The notes: generated from the sequence alone by a model not told the origin. Counted from the first letter of the stretch, positions 40,990 through 50,040 are shown. The stretch is DNA of 64,000 nucleotides from Microbacterium sp. A20 (GCF_004794515.1 NZ_SSDF01000091.1:1-64000); one strand, 5' to 3'. Made by a program: numbers and translations.

Positions 40990-42294
40990 GTGAACGAACC
41001 AGCAGCGGAGGCCGCGCCCGACACCTCATCGACGGGTGAGGTCTCCGCCTCCGGCGGGCTGAGCAGGCGCGGACTCCTCGGCCTCGCCATCGGCGGTGGC
41101 GTGGCCGGGCTTGCGGTCGGGGCTGGCGCGGGCCTGACCGGGGGAGTGGCGCTGGGCCGGGCGCGCGCCGCGGAGGACGCGCATTCGGCGTACGAGTTCT
41201 TCGGGACGCACCAGGCCGGCATCACCACGCCGGTGCAGGATCATCTGCATTTCGCGAGCTTCGACATGATGCCGCGCAGCGACCGCGACGATCTGATCTC
41301 GCTGCTGCAGGATTGGTCGTACGCCGCGGCCCGCATGTCGCAGGGACTCGAGGTCAGCGCGAGCGGCGCCGTCGGCGGCCCCGCCGAAGCACCGCCGGAC
41401 GACACCGGCGAGGCGCAGGGACTCCCGGCCTCCGGCCTCACGATCACGTTCGGGTTCGGGCCCGGCCTCTTCGAGAACGAAGACGGCGACCGCTACGGGA
41501 TAGCCGCGCGGCGTCCACCGGGCCTCGAACGGCTCCCGCCATTCCTCGGCGACGATCTCGACCCGCAGGCCTCCCACGGAGACCTCTGCATCCAGGCCTG
41601 CACCGACGACCCCCAGGTCGCCGTGCACGCGATCCGCAACCTCAGCCGTATCGCCTTCGGGCGTGCGCGCCTGCGCTGGTCGCAGCTGGGATTCGGCAAG
41701 ACCTCGCGCACGACCGCCGCGCAGGCCACGCCCCGCAACCTCTTCGGCTTCAAGGACGGCACCGCGAACATCCTCGCCGATGACACCGAGGCCCTCGCCG
41801 ACCATGTGTGGGTGTCTGAGAAGGACGAACCCGCCTGGCTCGCGGGTGGCTCGTACCTCGTCGCCCGCAAGATCGCGATGCTGATCGAGACCTGGGATCG
41901 TGTGCGCCTGTCGGAGCAGGACGCGATCATCGGACGTGACAAGGGGGAGGGTGCGCCGCTCTCGGGTGGAGATGAGTTCACCCCGCCCGATTTCCACGGT
42001 CGTGCCATCGACCCGAACAGTCACGTGAGCCTGGCGCATCCCGAACAGAACGACGGGGTGCGGATCCTGCGCCGCGGCTACAACTACGTCGACGGCAACA
42101 ACGAACTCGGACGCCTCGACGCCGGACTCTTCTTCCTGTCATACCAGCGCGACCCCGCGCAGTTCATCTCGCTGCAGAGGCGGCTGTCGACCGATCTGAT
42201 GAACGAGTACATCCGGCACGTCGGCTCGGGGATCTGGGCCGTGCCGCGAGGAGCGACCCCCGGTTCGTACGTGGGCGCGCAGCTGTTCGCCTGA
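40990..42294 (+). CDS. efeB: Deferrochelatase / DyP-type peroxidase EfeB, Tat-exported
   Basis: A 434-aa haem peroxidase. A twin-arginine signal (LSRRGLLGLAIGG, Arg26-Arg27) followed by a Gly/Ala-rich helix shows export of the folded protein. The DyP signature GFKDGTANI (catalytic Asp about 255) and the NPNSHVSLAHPE-like haem-ligand region (DPNSHVSLAHPE) are present. In the Efe system EfeB is proposed to oxidise Fe(II) or release iron from haem. GTG 40990 lies 38 bases after the efeO stop. Convergent with the next gene, six bases apart. Confidence 0.93.
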   Translation: MNEPAAEAAPDTSSTGEVSASGGLSRRGLLGLAIGGGVAGLAVGAGAGLTGGVALGRARAAEDAHSAYEFFGTHQAGITTPVQDHLHFASFDMMPRSDRDDLISLLQDWSYAAARMSQGLEVSASGAVGGPAEAPPDDTGEAQGLPASGLTITFGFGPGLFENEDGDRYGIAARRPPGLERLPPFLGDDLDPQASHGDLCIQACTDDPQVAVHAIRNLSRIAFGRARLRWSQLGFGKTSRTTAAQATPRNLFGFKDGTANILADDTEALADHVWVSEKDEPAWLAGGSYLVARKIAMLIETWDRVRLSEQDAIIGRDKGEGAPLSGGDEFTPPDFHGRAIDPNSHVSLAHPEQNDGVRILRRGYNYVDGNNELGRLDAGLFFLSYQRDPAQFISLQRRLSTDLMNEYIRHVGSGIWAVPRGATPGSYVGAQLFA

Positions 42295-42300
42295 CTCTGC

Positions 42301-43179
42301 TCAGACCCCGTGTCGGGCGGTCTCGAGGATGTCGACCACCGTGGCGGCCATCTCGTCCGCGCCGAAGTGGTCGGCAGCGGTGATGGTCACGACCGCGTCG
42401 TCGAGGAAGATCAGCAGCTGGCCGTGTGCGCCGTGGAGCCGCCACCCGCGTCCGGGACCGCCCCAGCCGGCGAGGGCGTAGCGGTCGTAGCCGGGGTTCG
42501 GGCCGGCGACGACGCCGTTCTCGTGCATCGCATCGATCCACTGCGGCGAAACCAGCTGCTCGCCGCGCCACCTCCCGCGGTCGCGGATCAGCAGGCCGAT
42601 CCGCGCCATCTCGCTCGTTCGCAACGGAAGCCCGCCGCCCGCTTCGATGCGTCCGTTCGGGCTCCGCGCCCAGGCCACGCCATCGATTCCGAGCGGGCGG
42701 AAGAATCGGACGTCCAGGTAATCGCCCACATCTCCGACTCGCGCGGCGAGTGCCGTCATCGCGGTGTAGGTGCTGGCGTTCGAGTACTGGAACACCCGCC
42801 CGCGCGACGGCCGACTCAGGAACTCGCGGGCGAGGTCCGGCCAGTCCGTCATCAACGTCTCGGACCACGGCAGATCGATGCCGCTCGACATCGTGAGCAG
42901 GTGGCGCAGGGTGACCGCGTCGACATCGTCACCGAGATCGAAGTCGGGCAGGTACGTGGCCACGGGCACATCGAAGGAGATCGCGCCCTCATCGGCGGCG
43001 ATCGCGGCCGCCAGCACGCATACGCCCTTGGCGACCGAATGCATGTCCTCGCGCACATCGGGCGTCCAGCGGTGGTCCGCCTCGCCGGCTCCGATGCGCA
43101 CGTGGAGTCCGTGCGCGTCGAACCCCGACATGGACGCGGCCTCGACGATGCGGTCGCGGACTGCCTCGGCGACGGTCAT
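42301..43179 (-). CDS. Serine hydrolase, beta-lactamase/PBP-like family
   Basis: A 292-aa protein of the beta-lactamase (class C / esterase) fold. The nucleophile motif SxxK reads SVAK (Ser48, Lys51), and the YxN motif reads YSN (132-134). A HGAHGQ segment near the C-terminus takes the place of the KTG box. There is no signal peptide, so it is cytoplasmic and more likely an esterase or peptidase than a beta-lactamase. The ATG overlaps the stop of the upstream acyltransferase gene (ATGA), so the two are coupled. Confidence 0.86.
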   Translation of the reverse strand: MTVAEAVRDRIVEAASMSGFDAHGLHVRIGAGEADHRWTPDVREDMHSVAKGVCVLAAAIAADEGAISFDVPVATYLPDFDLGDDVDAVTLRHLLTMSSGIDLPWSETLMTDWPDLAREFLSRPSRGRVFQYSNASTYTAMTALAARVGDVGDYLDVRFFRPLGIDGVAWARSPNGRIEAGGGLPLRTSEMARIGLLIRDRGRWRGEQLVSPQWIDAMHENGVVAGPNPGYDRYALAGWGGPGRGWRLHGAHGQLLIFLDDAVVTITAADHFGADEMAATVVDILETARHGV

Positions 43180-44318
43180 CGAGACTCGGCCCGCGGTCGT
43201 CGCGATCCGGTGGGGTCGTTTCGGCGTCCTTCCCGCGATGTGAGCGCGGGGTCGGCGAAGAGCCAGCGGGGGCGAGGCTCGACGAGTGGCCGGAACACCC
43301 AGCGCACCGGCTTCGTGGCCAGCAGCAATGCGACGACCACGGAGAGCGCCGTCACCAGCGGCAGCCAGATCCACGTCGGTTCCAGATCGCGCAGCGCGCC
43401 CGTCTCGCGGAACGGATAGAGCACGAACGAGTGGAGGAGGTAGACGTACATCGTGTACTGGCCGAACGTGGTCCACCAGTACGAGCCGCGCGGGATCAGG
43501 GCGAAGAAGGCGGCGCACAGCAGGACCGCGAGCAGCATCAGGGCGATGCGGATCGCGCCGGCCCACCACTGGTCGCCGACCAGGTCGGAGTACGAGTCCT
43601 CGTAGAACAGCCAGTGACGCAGGTCGACGGCCTGCCACAGTGGCAGCCAGTTCCACGCCGCCCAGCCGACCCCCGCGAAGACCGCGACCGCGGCGACCCG
43701 GATCCACCAGGGACGGAAATCGAGCAGGCGGAGCCGATCGACGATGTCGTGCTCGCGCAGCCACCAGCCGAGCGCGAAGAACGGCAGGAGACCGAGAGTG
43801 CGGGACAGCGAGAACGTGCTGTCGACGTTCGGAAGATAGCCGGAGCCGATCGAGATCACGACCGTCCACAGCAATGGCCAGCGCAGCAGTGCGAGATAGG
43901 GGAGCACCAGCCGGAAGATGCCGAGCGCGAGCAGGAACCACAGGGTCCAGCTCGGCTTCGTGAAGTTCGGTGTCGCCTCGCCCTCGACGAGCCACTTGGT
44001 GAGCGTCCACAGGGTCTCGAAGATCACGTACGGGAGGATGATGTCCGTGATCACCCGGGCCATCTGCGTCTTGGTGGGCGTGCCCGACTTGGAGAAGTAG
44101 CCGGAGATGATCGCGAACGCCGGCATGTGGAATGCATACAGCGCCAGGTAGAAGGCGAAGGCGATGTCCGAATCGTAGATGAGTCGCTGGATCGCATGCC
44201 CGAGCACGACGAGGACGATGCAGATGTATCGCGCGTTGTCCCAGAAGGGCACGCGCCGGCGTTTTCGCGGGATCGATCCTGTGGTGGGCCCTGAGATGTC
44301 CGCGCCGGTACTGCTCAT
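43176..44318 (-). CDS. Membrane acyltransferase, fucose 4-O-acetylase-like
   Basis: A 380-aa integral membrane protein of the acyltransferase 3 group. It has about ten helices and the family opening WDNARYICIVLVVLGHAIQ, whose His is the likely catalytic residue, plus AFHMPAFAIISGYFS. Such proteins acetylate surface sugars or lipids. The coupled serine hydrolase downstream could remove such groups, but this pairing is inference. The ATG follows a TAGCCT-N6 element. Confidence 0.87.
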   Translation of the reverse strand: MSSTGADISGPTTGSIPRKRRRVPFWDNARYICIVLVVLGHAIQRLIYDSDIAFAFYLALYAFHMPAFAIISGYFSKSGTPTKTQMARVITDIILPYVIFETLWTLTKWLVEGEATPNFTKPSWTLWFLLALGIFRLVLPYLALLRWPLLWTVVISIGSGYLPNVDSTFSLSRTLGLLPFFALGWWLREHDIVDRLRLLDFRPWWIRVAAVAVFAGVGWAAWNWLPLWQAVDLRHWLFYEDSYSDLVGDQWWAGAIRIALMLLAVLLCAAFFALIPRGSYWWTTFGQYTMYVYLLHSFVLYPFRETGALRDLEPTWIWLPLVTALSVVVALLLATKPVRWVFRPLVEPRPRWLFADPALTSREGRRNDPTGSRRPRAESR

Positions 44319-44330
44319 CGTTCGAGGCTA
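44319..44330 (-). promoter_or_regulatory. Leaderless promoter of the acyltransferase gene
   Basis: On the minus strand, TAGCCT (44325-44330), six bases, then ATG 44318. Confidence 0.6.
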
Positions 44331-44360
44331 CAGGCCGGGAATAAAGTTGCGATGAGCGCG

Positions 44361-44390
44361 TTGACACATATACATTCAAATGAATAGAAA
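44361..44390 (+). promoter_or_regulatory. Promoter of the LLM-reductase operon with operator in the spacer
   Basis: TTGACA (44361-44366), an 18-base spacer and TAGAAA (44385-44390). The perfect inverted repeat ATTCA-AA-TGAAT (44374-44385) fills most of the spacer, an ideal position for repression. The same arms flank the promoter region of the YceI gene. Confidence 0.6.
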
Positions 44391-44429
44391 CGGATGCGAG
44401 TCATCCGGTTCGGAGAACACGGAGCAATC

Positions 44430-45656
44430 ATGAGCGAGCAGTCAGGCGCGCAGGCGATGCAGTTCGGCATCATGTCGGTCAGCGACATCACCCGCGATCC
44501 CACCACGGGCATCACCCCCAGCGAGCAGGAGCGCATCAAGGCGACCACGGCCATCGCCGTGCACGCCGAAGAGGTCGGCCTCGACGTCTTCGCGATCGGC
44601 GAGCATCACAACCCGCCGTTCTGGTCCTCCAGCCCGACGACCTTCCTGGCGGCCCTGGCCGCGCAGACCGAGCGCCTCATCGTGTCGACCTCGACGACGC
44701 TCATCACCACGAACGACCCGGTGCGCATCGCCGAGGAGTACGCGATGCTGCAGCACGTGTCCGACGGGCGCATGGACCTCATGCTCGGGCGCGGCAACAC
44801 CGGACCGGTCTACCCCTGGTTCGGTCAGGACATCCGTCAGGGACTCCCGCTCGCGATCGAGAACTATGCGCTGCTGCACAAGCTATGGCGTGAAGACGTC
44901 GTCGACTGGGAAGGAAAGTTCCGCACCCCGCTGCAGGGCTTCACCTCGACGCCGCGCCCCCTCGACGGCATCGCGCCCTTCGTGTGGCACGGCTCCATCC
45001 GCACTCCGGAGATCGCCGAGCAGGCCGCCTACTACGGCGACGGGTTCTTCGCGAACAACATCTTCTGGCCGAAGGAGCACTACCAGCGGCTCATCGAGCT
45101 GTACCGTCAGCGCTTCGAGCACTACGGTCACGGCACCCGGGAGCAGGCGATCGTCGGCCTCGGTGGACAGGTGTTCATGGCAGCCAAGTCGCAGGACGCG
45201 GTGAACCAGTTCCGTCCGTACTTCGACAATGCGCCGGTGTACGGTCACGGGCCGAGCATGGAGGACTTCACCGAGATGACGCCCCTGACGGTCGGTTCGC
45301 CGCAGCAGGTCATCGATCGCTACGCCGGCATGCGCGAGCACTACGGCGACTACCAGCGTCAGCTCTTCCTCATCGACCACGCCGGTCTCCCGCTGAAGAC
45401 GGTTCTGGAACAGCTCGACATCCTCGGGTCCGAGGTCGTGCCGGTGCTGCGCAAGGAGCTTGCGAAGGACCGCCCGTCCTCCGTGCCGGACGCACCGACC
45501 CACGCCGCCCGGGTCAAGGCCGAGTTCGGTGACGGTCCGACGCGCCAGGCTCGCCCCGGCGCCAACCGCGGTGACAACCTCACCGGCGACTCGCCTTACC
45601 AGGACAGCCCGGCACCCGCCGGGGCAGCGTTCGGGCTCGGCCGGAAGGAGGCGTGA
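44430..45656 (+). CDS. LLM class flavin-dependent oxidoreductase
   Basis: A 408-aa luciferase-like monooxygenase. The TIM-barrel opening (MQFGIMSVSDITRD), FAIGEHHNPPFWSSSPTTFLAALAAQTERL, and the DGRMDLMLGRGNTGPVYPWFG segment match the CE1758-type subgroup. ATG 44430 is preferred over ATG 44394 because ACGGAGC lies in front and the upstream start would leave almost no mRNA leader. An FMN reductase gene follows at once and should supply reduced flavin. The physiological substrate is unknown. Confidence 0.9.
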   Translation: MSEQSGAQAMQFGIMSVSDITRDPTTGITPSEQERIKATTAIAVHAEEVGLDVFAIGEHHNPPFWSSSPTTFLAALAAQTERLIVSTSTTLITTNDPVRIAEEYAMLQHVSDGRMDLMLGRGNTGPVYPWFGQDIRQGLPLAIENYALLHKLWREDVVDWEGKFRTPLQGFTSTPRPLDGIAPFVWHGSIRTPEIAEQAAYYGDGFFANNIFWPKEHYQRLIELYRQRFEHYGHGTREQAIVGLGGQVFMAAKSQDAVNQFRPYFDNAPVYGHGPSMEDFTEMTPLTVGSPQQVIDRYAGMREHYGDYQRQLFLIDHAGLPLKTVLEQLDILGSEVVPVLRKELAKDRPSSVPDAPTHAARVKAEFGDGPTRQARPGANRGDNLTGDSPYQDSPAPAGAAFGLGRKEA

Positions 45657-45657
45657 G

Positions 45658-46302
45658 ATGACCTCGCGTCGTATCGCCGTCGTGGCGGCGGGGCTCTCGA
45701 ACCCGTCGTCCACCAGGATGCTCGCCGATCGGCTGGCCGCGGAGACGGTGAAGGCCCTCGCGGAGCGCGACATCGAAGCCACCGTCGACGTGATCGAACT
45801 GCGCGACTATGCGCACGACATCACGAACAACATGCTCACGGGGTTCGCGCCCCAGGCGCTGGAGACCGCGATCAACACGGTGGTCTCCGCCGACGCGCTC
45901 ATCGCCGTCACGCCGATCTTCTCGACGAGCTATTCGGGGCTGTTCAAGTCGTTCATCGACGTGCTCGACCCCGATGCGCTCACCGGGAAGCCGGTTCTGA
46001 TCGGCGCGAACGCAGGTACGGCTCGGCATTCGCTGGCGATCGACTATGCGATCCGTCCGCTGTTCGCCTATCTGCACGCCGAGGCCGTCTCGACGGGCGT
46101 GTTCGCGGCATCGAGCGACTGGGGCGATTCGGGTGACGACGTCGCTCCGCTCGCCAAGCGCGTGGAGAAGGGTGCGAGGGAACTCGCTGATGCGATCGCA
46201 CGGAAGGAAGCGACGACGGTCGTGGACCCCTACGATCCCGCGACGTACCTGGGCGAAGGGCGCTCTTTCGGGCACATGCTGGGCGGTCTCGCCGGAGAGT
46301 GA
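45658..46302 (+). CDS. NAD(P)H-dependent FMN reductase (CE1759-type)
   Basis: A 214-aa flavodoxin-like reductase. The flavin phosphate loop AAGLSNPSSTRMLAD and the TPIFSTSYSGLFKSFID segment are characteristic. It starts one base after the stop of the LLM oxygenase gene and shares its promoter; the two form a flavin-dependent monooxygenase system in which this protein delivers FMNH2. A GGAGG ribosome-binding site lies inside the end of the upstream gene. Confidence 0.92.
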   Translation: MTSRRIAVVAAGLSNPSSTRMLADRLAAETVKALAERDIEATVDVIELRDYAHDITNNMLTGFAPQALETAINTVVSADALIAVTPIFSTSYSGLFKSFIDVLDPDALTGKPVLIGANAGTARHSLAIDYAIRPLFAYLHAEAVSTGVFAASSDWGDSGDDVAPLAKRVEKGARELADAIARKEATTVVDPYDPATYLGEGRSFGHMLGGLAGE

Positions 46303-46320
46303 TCCGCCTTCCTCCGACCT

Positions 46321-46361
46321 GAAACGCGCCGAACGCCCGAAGAGGGCGTGCGGCGCGTTTC
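46321..46361. terminator. Bidirectional terminator after the FMN reductase gene
   Basis: An 11-bp outer stem GAAACGCGCCG/CGGCGCGTTTC and an inner CGCCC/GGGCG stem, followed by ATCGTTC. The response-regulator gene converges from the other side. Confidence 0.88.
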
Positions 46362-46442
46362 ATCGTTCGGGGAGATCACATCACGGCCCGCAGATCGGTC
46401 AGGCGTCGCCCTGCATCGGAGCGGTCCGCGAAGATCAGTCGG

Positions 46443-47159
46443 TCACCGGGCCGCGAGTCCACCGTCGCCCACCCCGTCCGCTTCCTGTCGCCAGGCATAC
46501 TCCGTCTCGGGGCGGCCTCGTGCGCCACGACGGGCGGTTCGGAGAACGACCCCTTCGGCGGTCAGGTGCTCGAGGTACCGGCGGGTCGCCACCCGGGAGA
46601 GCCCGAGCCGATCAGCGGCTTCGCGTGCCGACAGCGGCCCGTGCGCGCGCAGCTCCACCGTGACGCTCTCCAGAGACGAGGACGACAGTCCTTTGGGGAG
46701 CGGGATCGCTCCGGTCGCACGGCCGAGCAGCGCATCGATCTCCGCCTGCGTGGCCTGGCCTCTGGTCGATCGCGCTTGCTCCCGATGAGCGCGGTACTGC
46801 TCCATCCGCTCCCGGAACACCGCGAACGGAAACGGCTTGACGAGGTACTGGTGCACGCCCAGCGCCGCCATCTGTCGGACGCTCTCCGCATCGCGGACGC
46901 CGGTGATCGCGATCACGTCGGTGGCGGCGGCACGGGCGCGCAGTGCGCGCAGGACGTCGATCCCGGAGCCGTCGGGCATGGTGATGTCGAGGAGAACGAG
47001 GTCGAACGCGTCGGCACCGGGGTTCCTCAGCACGGCATGCATCGCTGCGCGGGCACTGCTGCATTCTCCGGCAACGATGAATCCGTCGAGCCGGGCCACG
47101 TAGTCCCGGTGCAGTTCGAGGGTCAGGGCATCGTCGTCGACGATCAGTGTGCGGATCAT
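46443..47159 (-). CDS. Response regulator, CitB/DcuR type
   Basis: A 238-aa two-component regulator. The receiver domain has the acidic pocket (VDDD, 7-10), phospho-acceptor Asp58 in LLDITMPDG and Lys108 in LVKPF. The C-terminal half carries the winged-helix output (LSAREAADRLGLSRVATRRYLEHLTAEGVV) found in citrate/C4-dicarboxylate regulators. It is coupled to the kinase gene by an ATGA overlap, and the pair is divergent from dctA, its probable target. Confidence 0.92.
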   Translation of the reverse strand: MIRTLIVDDDALTLELHRDYVARLDGFIVAGECSSARAAMHAVLRNPGADAFDLVLLDITMPDGSGIDVLRALRARAAATDVIAITGVRDAESVRQMAALGVHQYLVKPFPFAVFRERMEQYRAHREQARSTRGQATQAEIDALLGRATGAIPLPKGLSSSSLESVTVELRAHGPLSAREAADRLGLSRVATRRYLEHLTAEGVVLRTARRGARGRPETEYAWRQEADGVGDGGLAAR

Positions 47160-48445
47160 GCTTGCGACCTCCGGGATTGCGCGCCAGGGAGCACGACGCG
47201 GAACATCGTGGGGTCGTCGCTCACCGTGACCGAACCGCCGAAACCCGTGACCACGGAGCGCACGAGTGCCAGCCCCACGCCGCGTCCCTGCGCATCGGCG
47301 GGCTTCGTGGAATAACCCTGGTCGAAGATCCGCTCGCGGAGCGACTCCGGTATGCCGGGGCCGCTGTCGGCCACGTCCAGCACGATGCCCCCGTCGCCAC
47401 TCGGGCGCAGCAGCACCTGCACCCACCTGTCGTCGGACTCGGCTGCCGCGTCCATCGCGTTGTCCACGAGGTTGCCGAGCACCGAGACGGCGTCCACGGG
47501 TGACAGCGGGGTGCGCGGTGTGTCCGGCTCGATGCGGACCCGCCAATCGATGCCGCGCTCCTTCGCCTGGGACGCCTTGCCGAGCAGGAGAGCGCCCACG
47601 GCGGGGTCCCCGTGGCGGCGGGCGGTCACCTGATCGACGAGCGACTGACTCTGGCGCGACGTCTCCGTGAGGATCTCGATCGCCTCCGCTGTGCGCCCGA
47701 GCTCCAGCAGCGCGACCGCGGCGTGCATCCGGTTGCCGTGTTCGTGGGTCTGCGCGCGCAGCGCCTCGCCCAGCGTCCGGATGGATTCGTACGACGACAC
47801 GGCATCCCGCAGCTGCCCCGGCGGAAGGTCACCGGCGATGCGCCGGGTCAGCCGCCGAGCGATCACGGCCCCGCCGGCACCGAGCGCGACCAGCCCCACG
47901 GTGATGCCGAGTGAGAGGGGCAGTCGTCGGAGCAGGGTGTCGCTGATCGATTCGGTCGTGACGCCGGCGGCCACCCACCCGATGAGCTCTCCGCGGGATG
48001 TGGTCACCGGCGCGATCGTGCGAACCGATCGTCCGAGCGTGCCGGTGAACTCTTCCGTCAACGTGCGAGCTGTCGTCGGGATGGTGCCGAGGTAGTGTCC
48101 ACCGATCCGGGTGAGGTCGGGGTGCGTGATCCGGATGCCGTCCGGCGTCATGATCGTGATGAAGTCCAGTTCTGCGTCCTCGACGACGACGTTGGCATAC
48201 GGTTCGAGCGCAGCGGTGACCGCCTCATCCTCGTCATCGACCTCCGCCTGCAGACCGGCGACGACGGCGGGGGAGTGCGCGAGTGCGACAGCTGTGGCTG
48301 CGGTCACGCGCTCGGCCTCGGCCCGGATGGCACGCTGCGCCTCGACCACGAGGAACACCGCCACCAGGGCACCGACGACCAGTGCCGCGCCGAGCACGAC
48401 GAGGAACACACGCGAGGCGATGCTGCGTCCGGAGGTGTGCGGCAT
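47156..48445 (-). CDS. Sensor histidine kinase, CitA/DcuS type
   Basis: A 429-aa membrane kinase. Two helices (about 15-35 and 170-190) flank an extracellular PAS-like sensor domain with DGIRITHPDLTRIGGHYLG, typical of citrate/C4-dicarboxylate sensors. The kinase core has the SpoOB-type phospho-acceptor THEHGNRMH (His about 233), NLVDNAMDAA (N box), DSGPGIP and GRGVGLALV. GGAGGAAGCG before the ATG is a good ribosome-binding site. An apparent 998-codon frame extending upstream runs antisense through dctA and is not real. Confidence 0.92.
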   Translation of the reverse strand: MPHTSGRSIASRVFLVVLGAALVVGALVAVFLVVEAQRAIRAEAERVTAATAVALAHSPAVVAGLQAEVDDEDEAVTAALEPYANVVVEDAELDFITIMTPDGIRITHPDLTRIGGHYLGTIPTTARTLTEEFTGTLGRSVRTIAPVTTSRGELIGWVAAGVTTESISDTLLRRLPLSLGITVGLVALGAGGAVIARRLTRRIAGDLPPGQLRDAVSSYESIRTLGEALRAQTHEHGNRMHAAVALLELGRTAEAIEILTETSRQSQSLVDQVTARRHGDPAVGALLLGKASQAKERGIDWRVRIEPDTPRTPLSPVDAVSVLGNLVDNAMDAAAESDDRWVQVLLRPSGDGGIVLDVADSGPGIPESLRERIFDQGYSTKPADAQGRGVGLALVRSVVTGFGGSVTVSDDPTMFRVVLPGAQSRRSQA

Positions 48446-48535
48446 CGCTTCCTCCGCTCGTCGATGGCCGGTGTCGAGACCAATACGACCACAAATCGCA
48501 TCGGGGTGCGCGGTGGACCACCGTGAGAACCGATC

Positions 48536-48553
48536 GGCGGCGCAGAAGCCGCC
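48536..48553. other. Small hairpin upstream of dctA
   Basis: GGCGGC and GCCGCC flank GCAGAA about 37 bases before the dctA start, in the 144-base divergent promoter region. A GGTGGACCACC palindrome also lies nearby (about 48513). These could be response-regulator sites, but nothing decides it. Confidence 0.3.
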
Positions 48554-48589
48554 ATTCCGACGAAGCCGTCGACGATCGAGGAGGAAGCC

Positions 48590-50026
48590 ATGGCGCTCAC
48601 AACAGGATTCGCACTGCCGAAGTTCAACTGGCGACGAGGGAAGCACGCGTGGGACCGGCACACCTGGCTGTACGTGTCGGTGCTGATCGCCGTCGTGCTC
48701 GGCGCGGTGGTGGGGCTCATCTGGCCGGAGGTGGGTCGTGGGTTCGAGGCGCTGGGCACGGGGTTCGTCGCACTGATCAAGATGATGATCGCCCCGATCA
48801 TCTTCTGCACGATCGTGGTGGGCGTCGGATCCATCGCCAAGGCCGCGACGGTCGGCAAGATCGGGGGCCTCGCGCTCCTCTACTTCATGGTGATGTCGAC
48901 GTTCGCCCTGGCGATCGGACTCGTCGTCGGGAACCTCATCCATCCGGGTGCGGGGCTCGACATGGCGTCTTCGTCTTATGACGCGGTCGAGGCGGAGGCC
49001 AAGACGACGCAGGAGTTCATCCTCGGCATCATCCCGACCACGTTCTTCTCCGCCTTCACGGGAGAGAGCGTGCTGCAGGTGCTGTTCATCGCCTTGCTCG
49101 TCGGGTTCGCCCTGCAGGGACTCGGCGAGCGCGGCGCGCCGATCATGGAGGCGGTCAAGCAGCTCCAGAAGCTCGTCTTCCGCATCCTCGGGATGATCCT
49201 CTGGCTCGCACCCATCGGCGCCTTCGGGGCGATCGCCGCCGTGGTGGGCAAGACCGGCGTGGCGGCGATCTGGAGTCTCGGGACGCTGATGGTCGCGTTC
49301 TACATCACCTGCATCCTGTTCATCGTCGTGATCCTCGGCGTGATGCTGTGGGCGGTGACGCGGGTGAACATCTTCGCCCTCACGAAGTACCTCGCGCGGG
49401 AGTACCTGCTGATCGTCGGCACATCGTCTTCGGAGTCGGCCCTGCCTCGCCTCATCGCGAAGATGGAGTTCGTCGGTGTGTCCAAGCCCGTCGTCGGCAT
49501 CACGGTGCCGACCGGATACTCGTTCAACCTCGACGGGACCGCGATCTACCTGACGATGGCCTCGCTCTTCATCGCCACGGGGATGGGGCAGCCGATGTCG
49601 ATCGGCGAACAGATCGGACTGCTCGTGTTCATGATCATCGCGAGCAAGGGAGCGGCCGGCGTGACCGGTGCGGGACTGGCGACACTCGCCGGAGGTCTGC
49701 AGGCGTATCGCCCCGATCTGGTCGACGGGGTGGGCGTGATCGTCGGCATCGACCGCTTCATGTCGGAGGGACGCGCGCTGACGAACTTCACCGGCAATGC
49801 CGTGGCGACGCTCCTGATCGGCACGTGGACCCAGCAGATCGACCGCGACCGCGTGCGTCGGGTGCTGAGCGGTGAGCTTCCCTTCGATGAGTCGCTGCTC
49901 GACGGCGTCGACGCGCACGGGCGTCCGGATGCGCCTCAGGGCGCGGACGTGCAGGAGCTGCGGGAGGCAGCCGTGACGGAGATGGCGGCGAAGGAGGAGC
50001 GGGCAAGGGCGCGCGCGGAACGCTGA
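48590..50026 (+). CDS. dctA: C4-dicarboxylate / cation symporter (DctA family)
   Basis: A 478-aa symporter for fumarate, succinate, malate and perhaps aspartate. The dicarboxylate/amino acid:cation symporter features are present: the GTSSSESALPRLI serine-rich re-entrant loop, PTGYSFNLDGTAIYLTMASLFIA, SKGAAGVTGAGL and NFTGNAVATLLI. GAGGAGGAAG before the ATG is a strong ribosome-binding site. It is divergent from the DcuRS-like pair, which probably controls it. The tail is a charged cytoplasmic segment. Confidence 0.93.
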   Translation: MALTTGFALPKFNWRRGKHAWDRHTWLYVSVLIAVVLGAVVGLIWPEVGRGFEALGTGFVALIKMMIAPIIFCTIVVGVGSIAKAATVGKIGGLALLYFMVMSTFALAIGLVVGNLIHPGAGLDMASSSYDAVEAEAKTTQEFILGIIPTTFFSAFTGESVLQVLFIALLVGFALQGLGERGAPIMEAVKQLQKLVFRILGMILWLAPIGAFGAIAAVVGKTGVAAIWSLGTLMVAFYITCILFIVVILGVMLWAVTRVNIFALTKYLAREYLLIVGTSSSESALPRLIAKMEFVGVSKPVVGITVPTGYSFNLDGTAIYLTMASLFIATGMGQPMSIGEQIGLLVFMIIASKGAAGVTGAGLATLAGGLQAYRPDLVDGVGVIVGIDRFMSEGRALTNFTGNAVATLLIGTWTQQIDRDRVRRVLSGELPFDESLLDGVDAHGRPDAPQGADVQELREAAVTEMAAKEERARARAER

Positions 50027-50040
50027 CGAGAGGAGTGAGG

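Noticed and set aside
42301-44379. 692-codon frame suggesting an acyltransferase-hydrolase fusion
   Set aside because: The upstream half is the wrong phase of the acyltransferase gene; real genes overlap by ATGA at 43176-43179.
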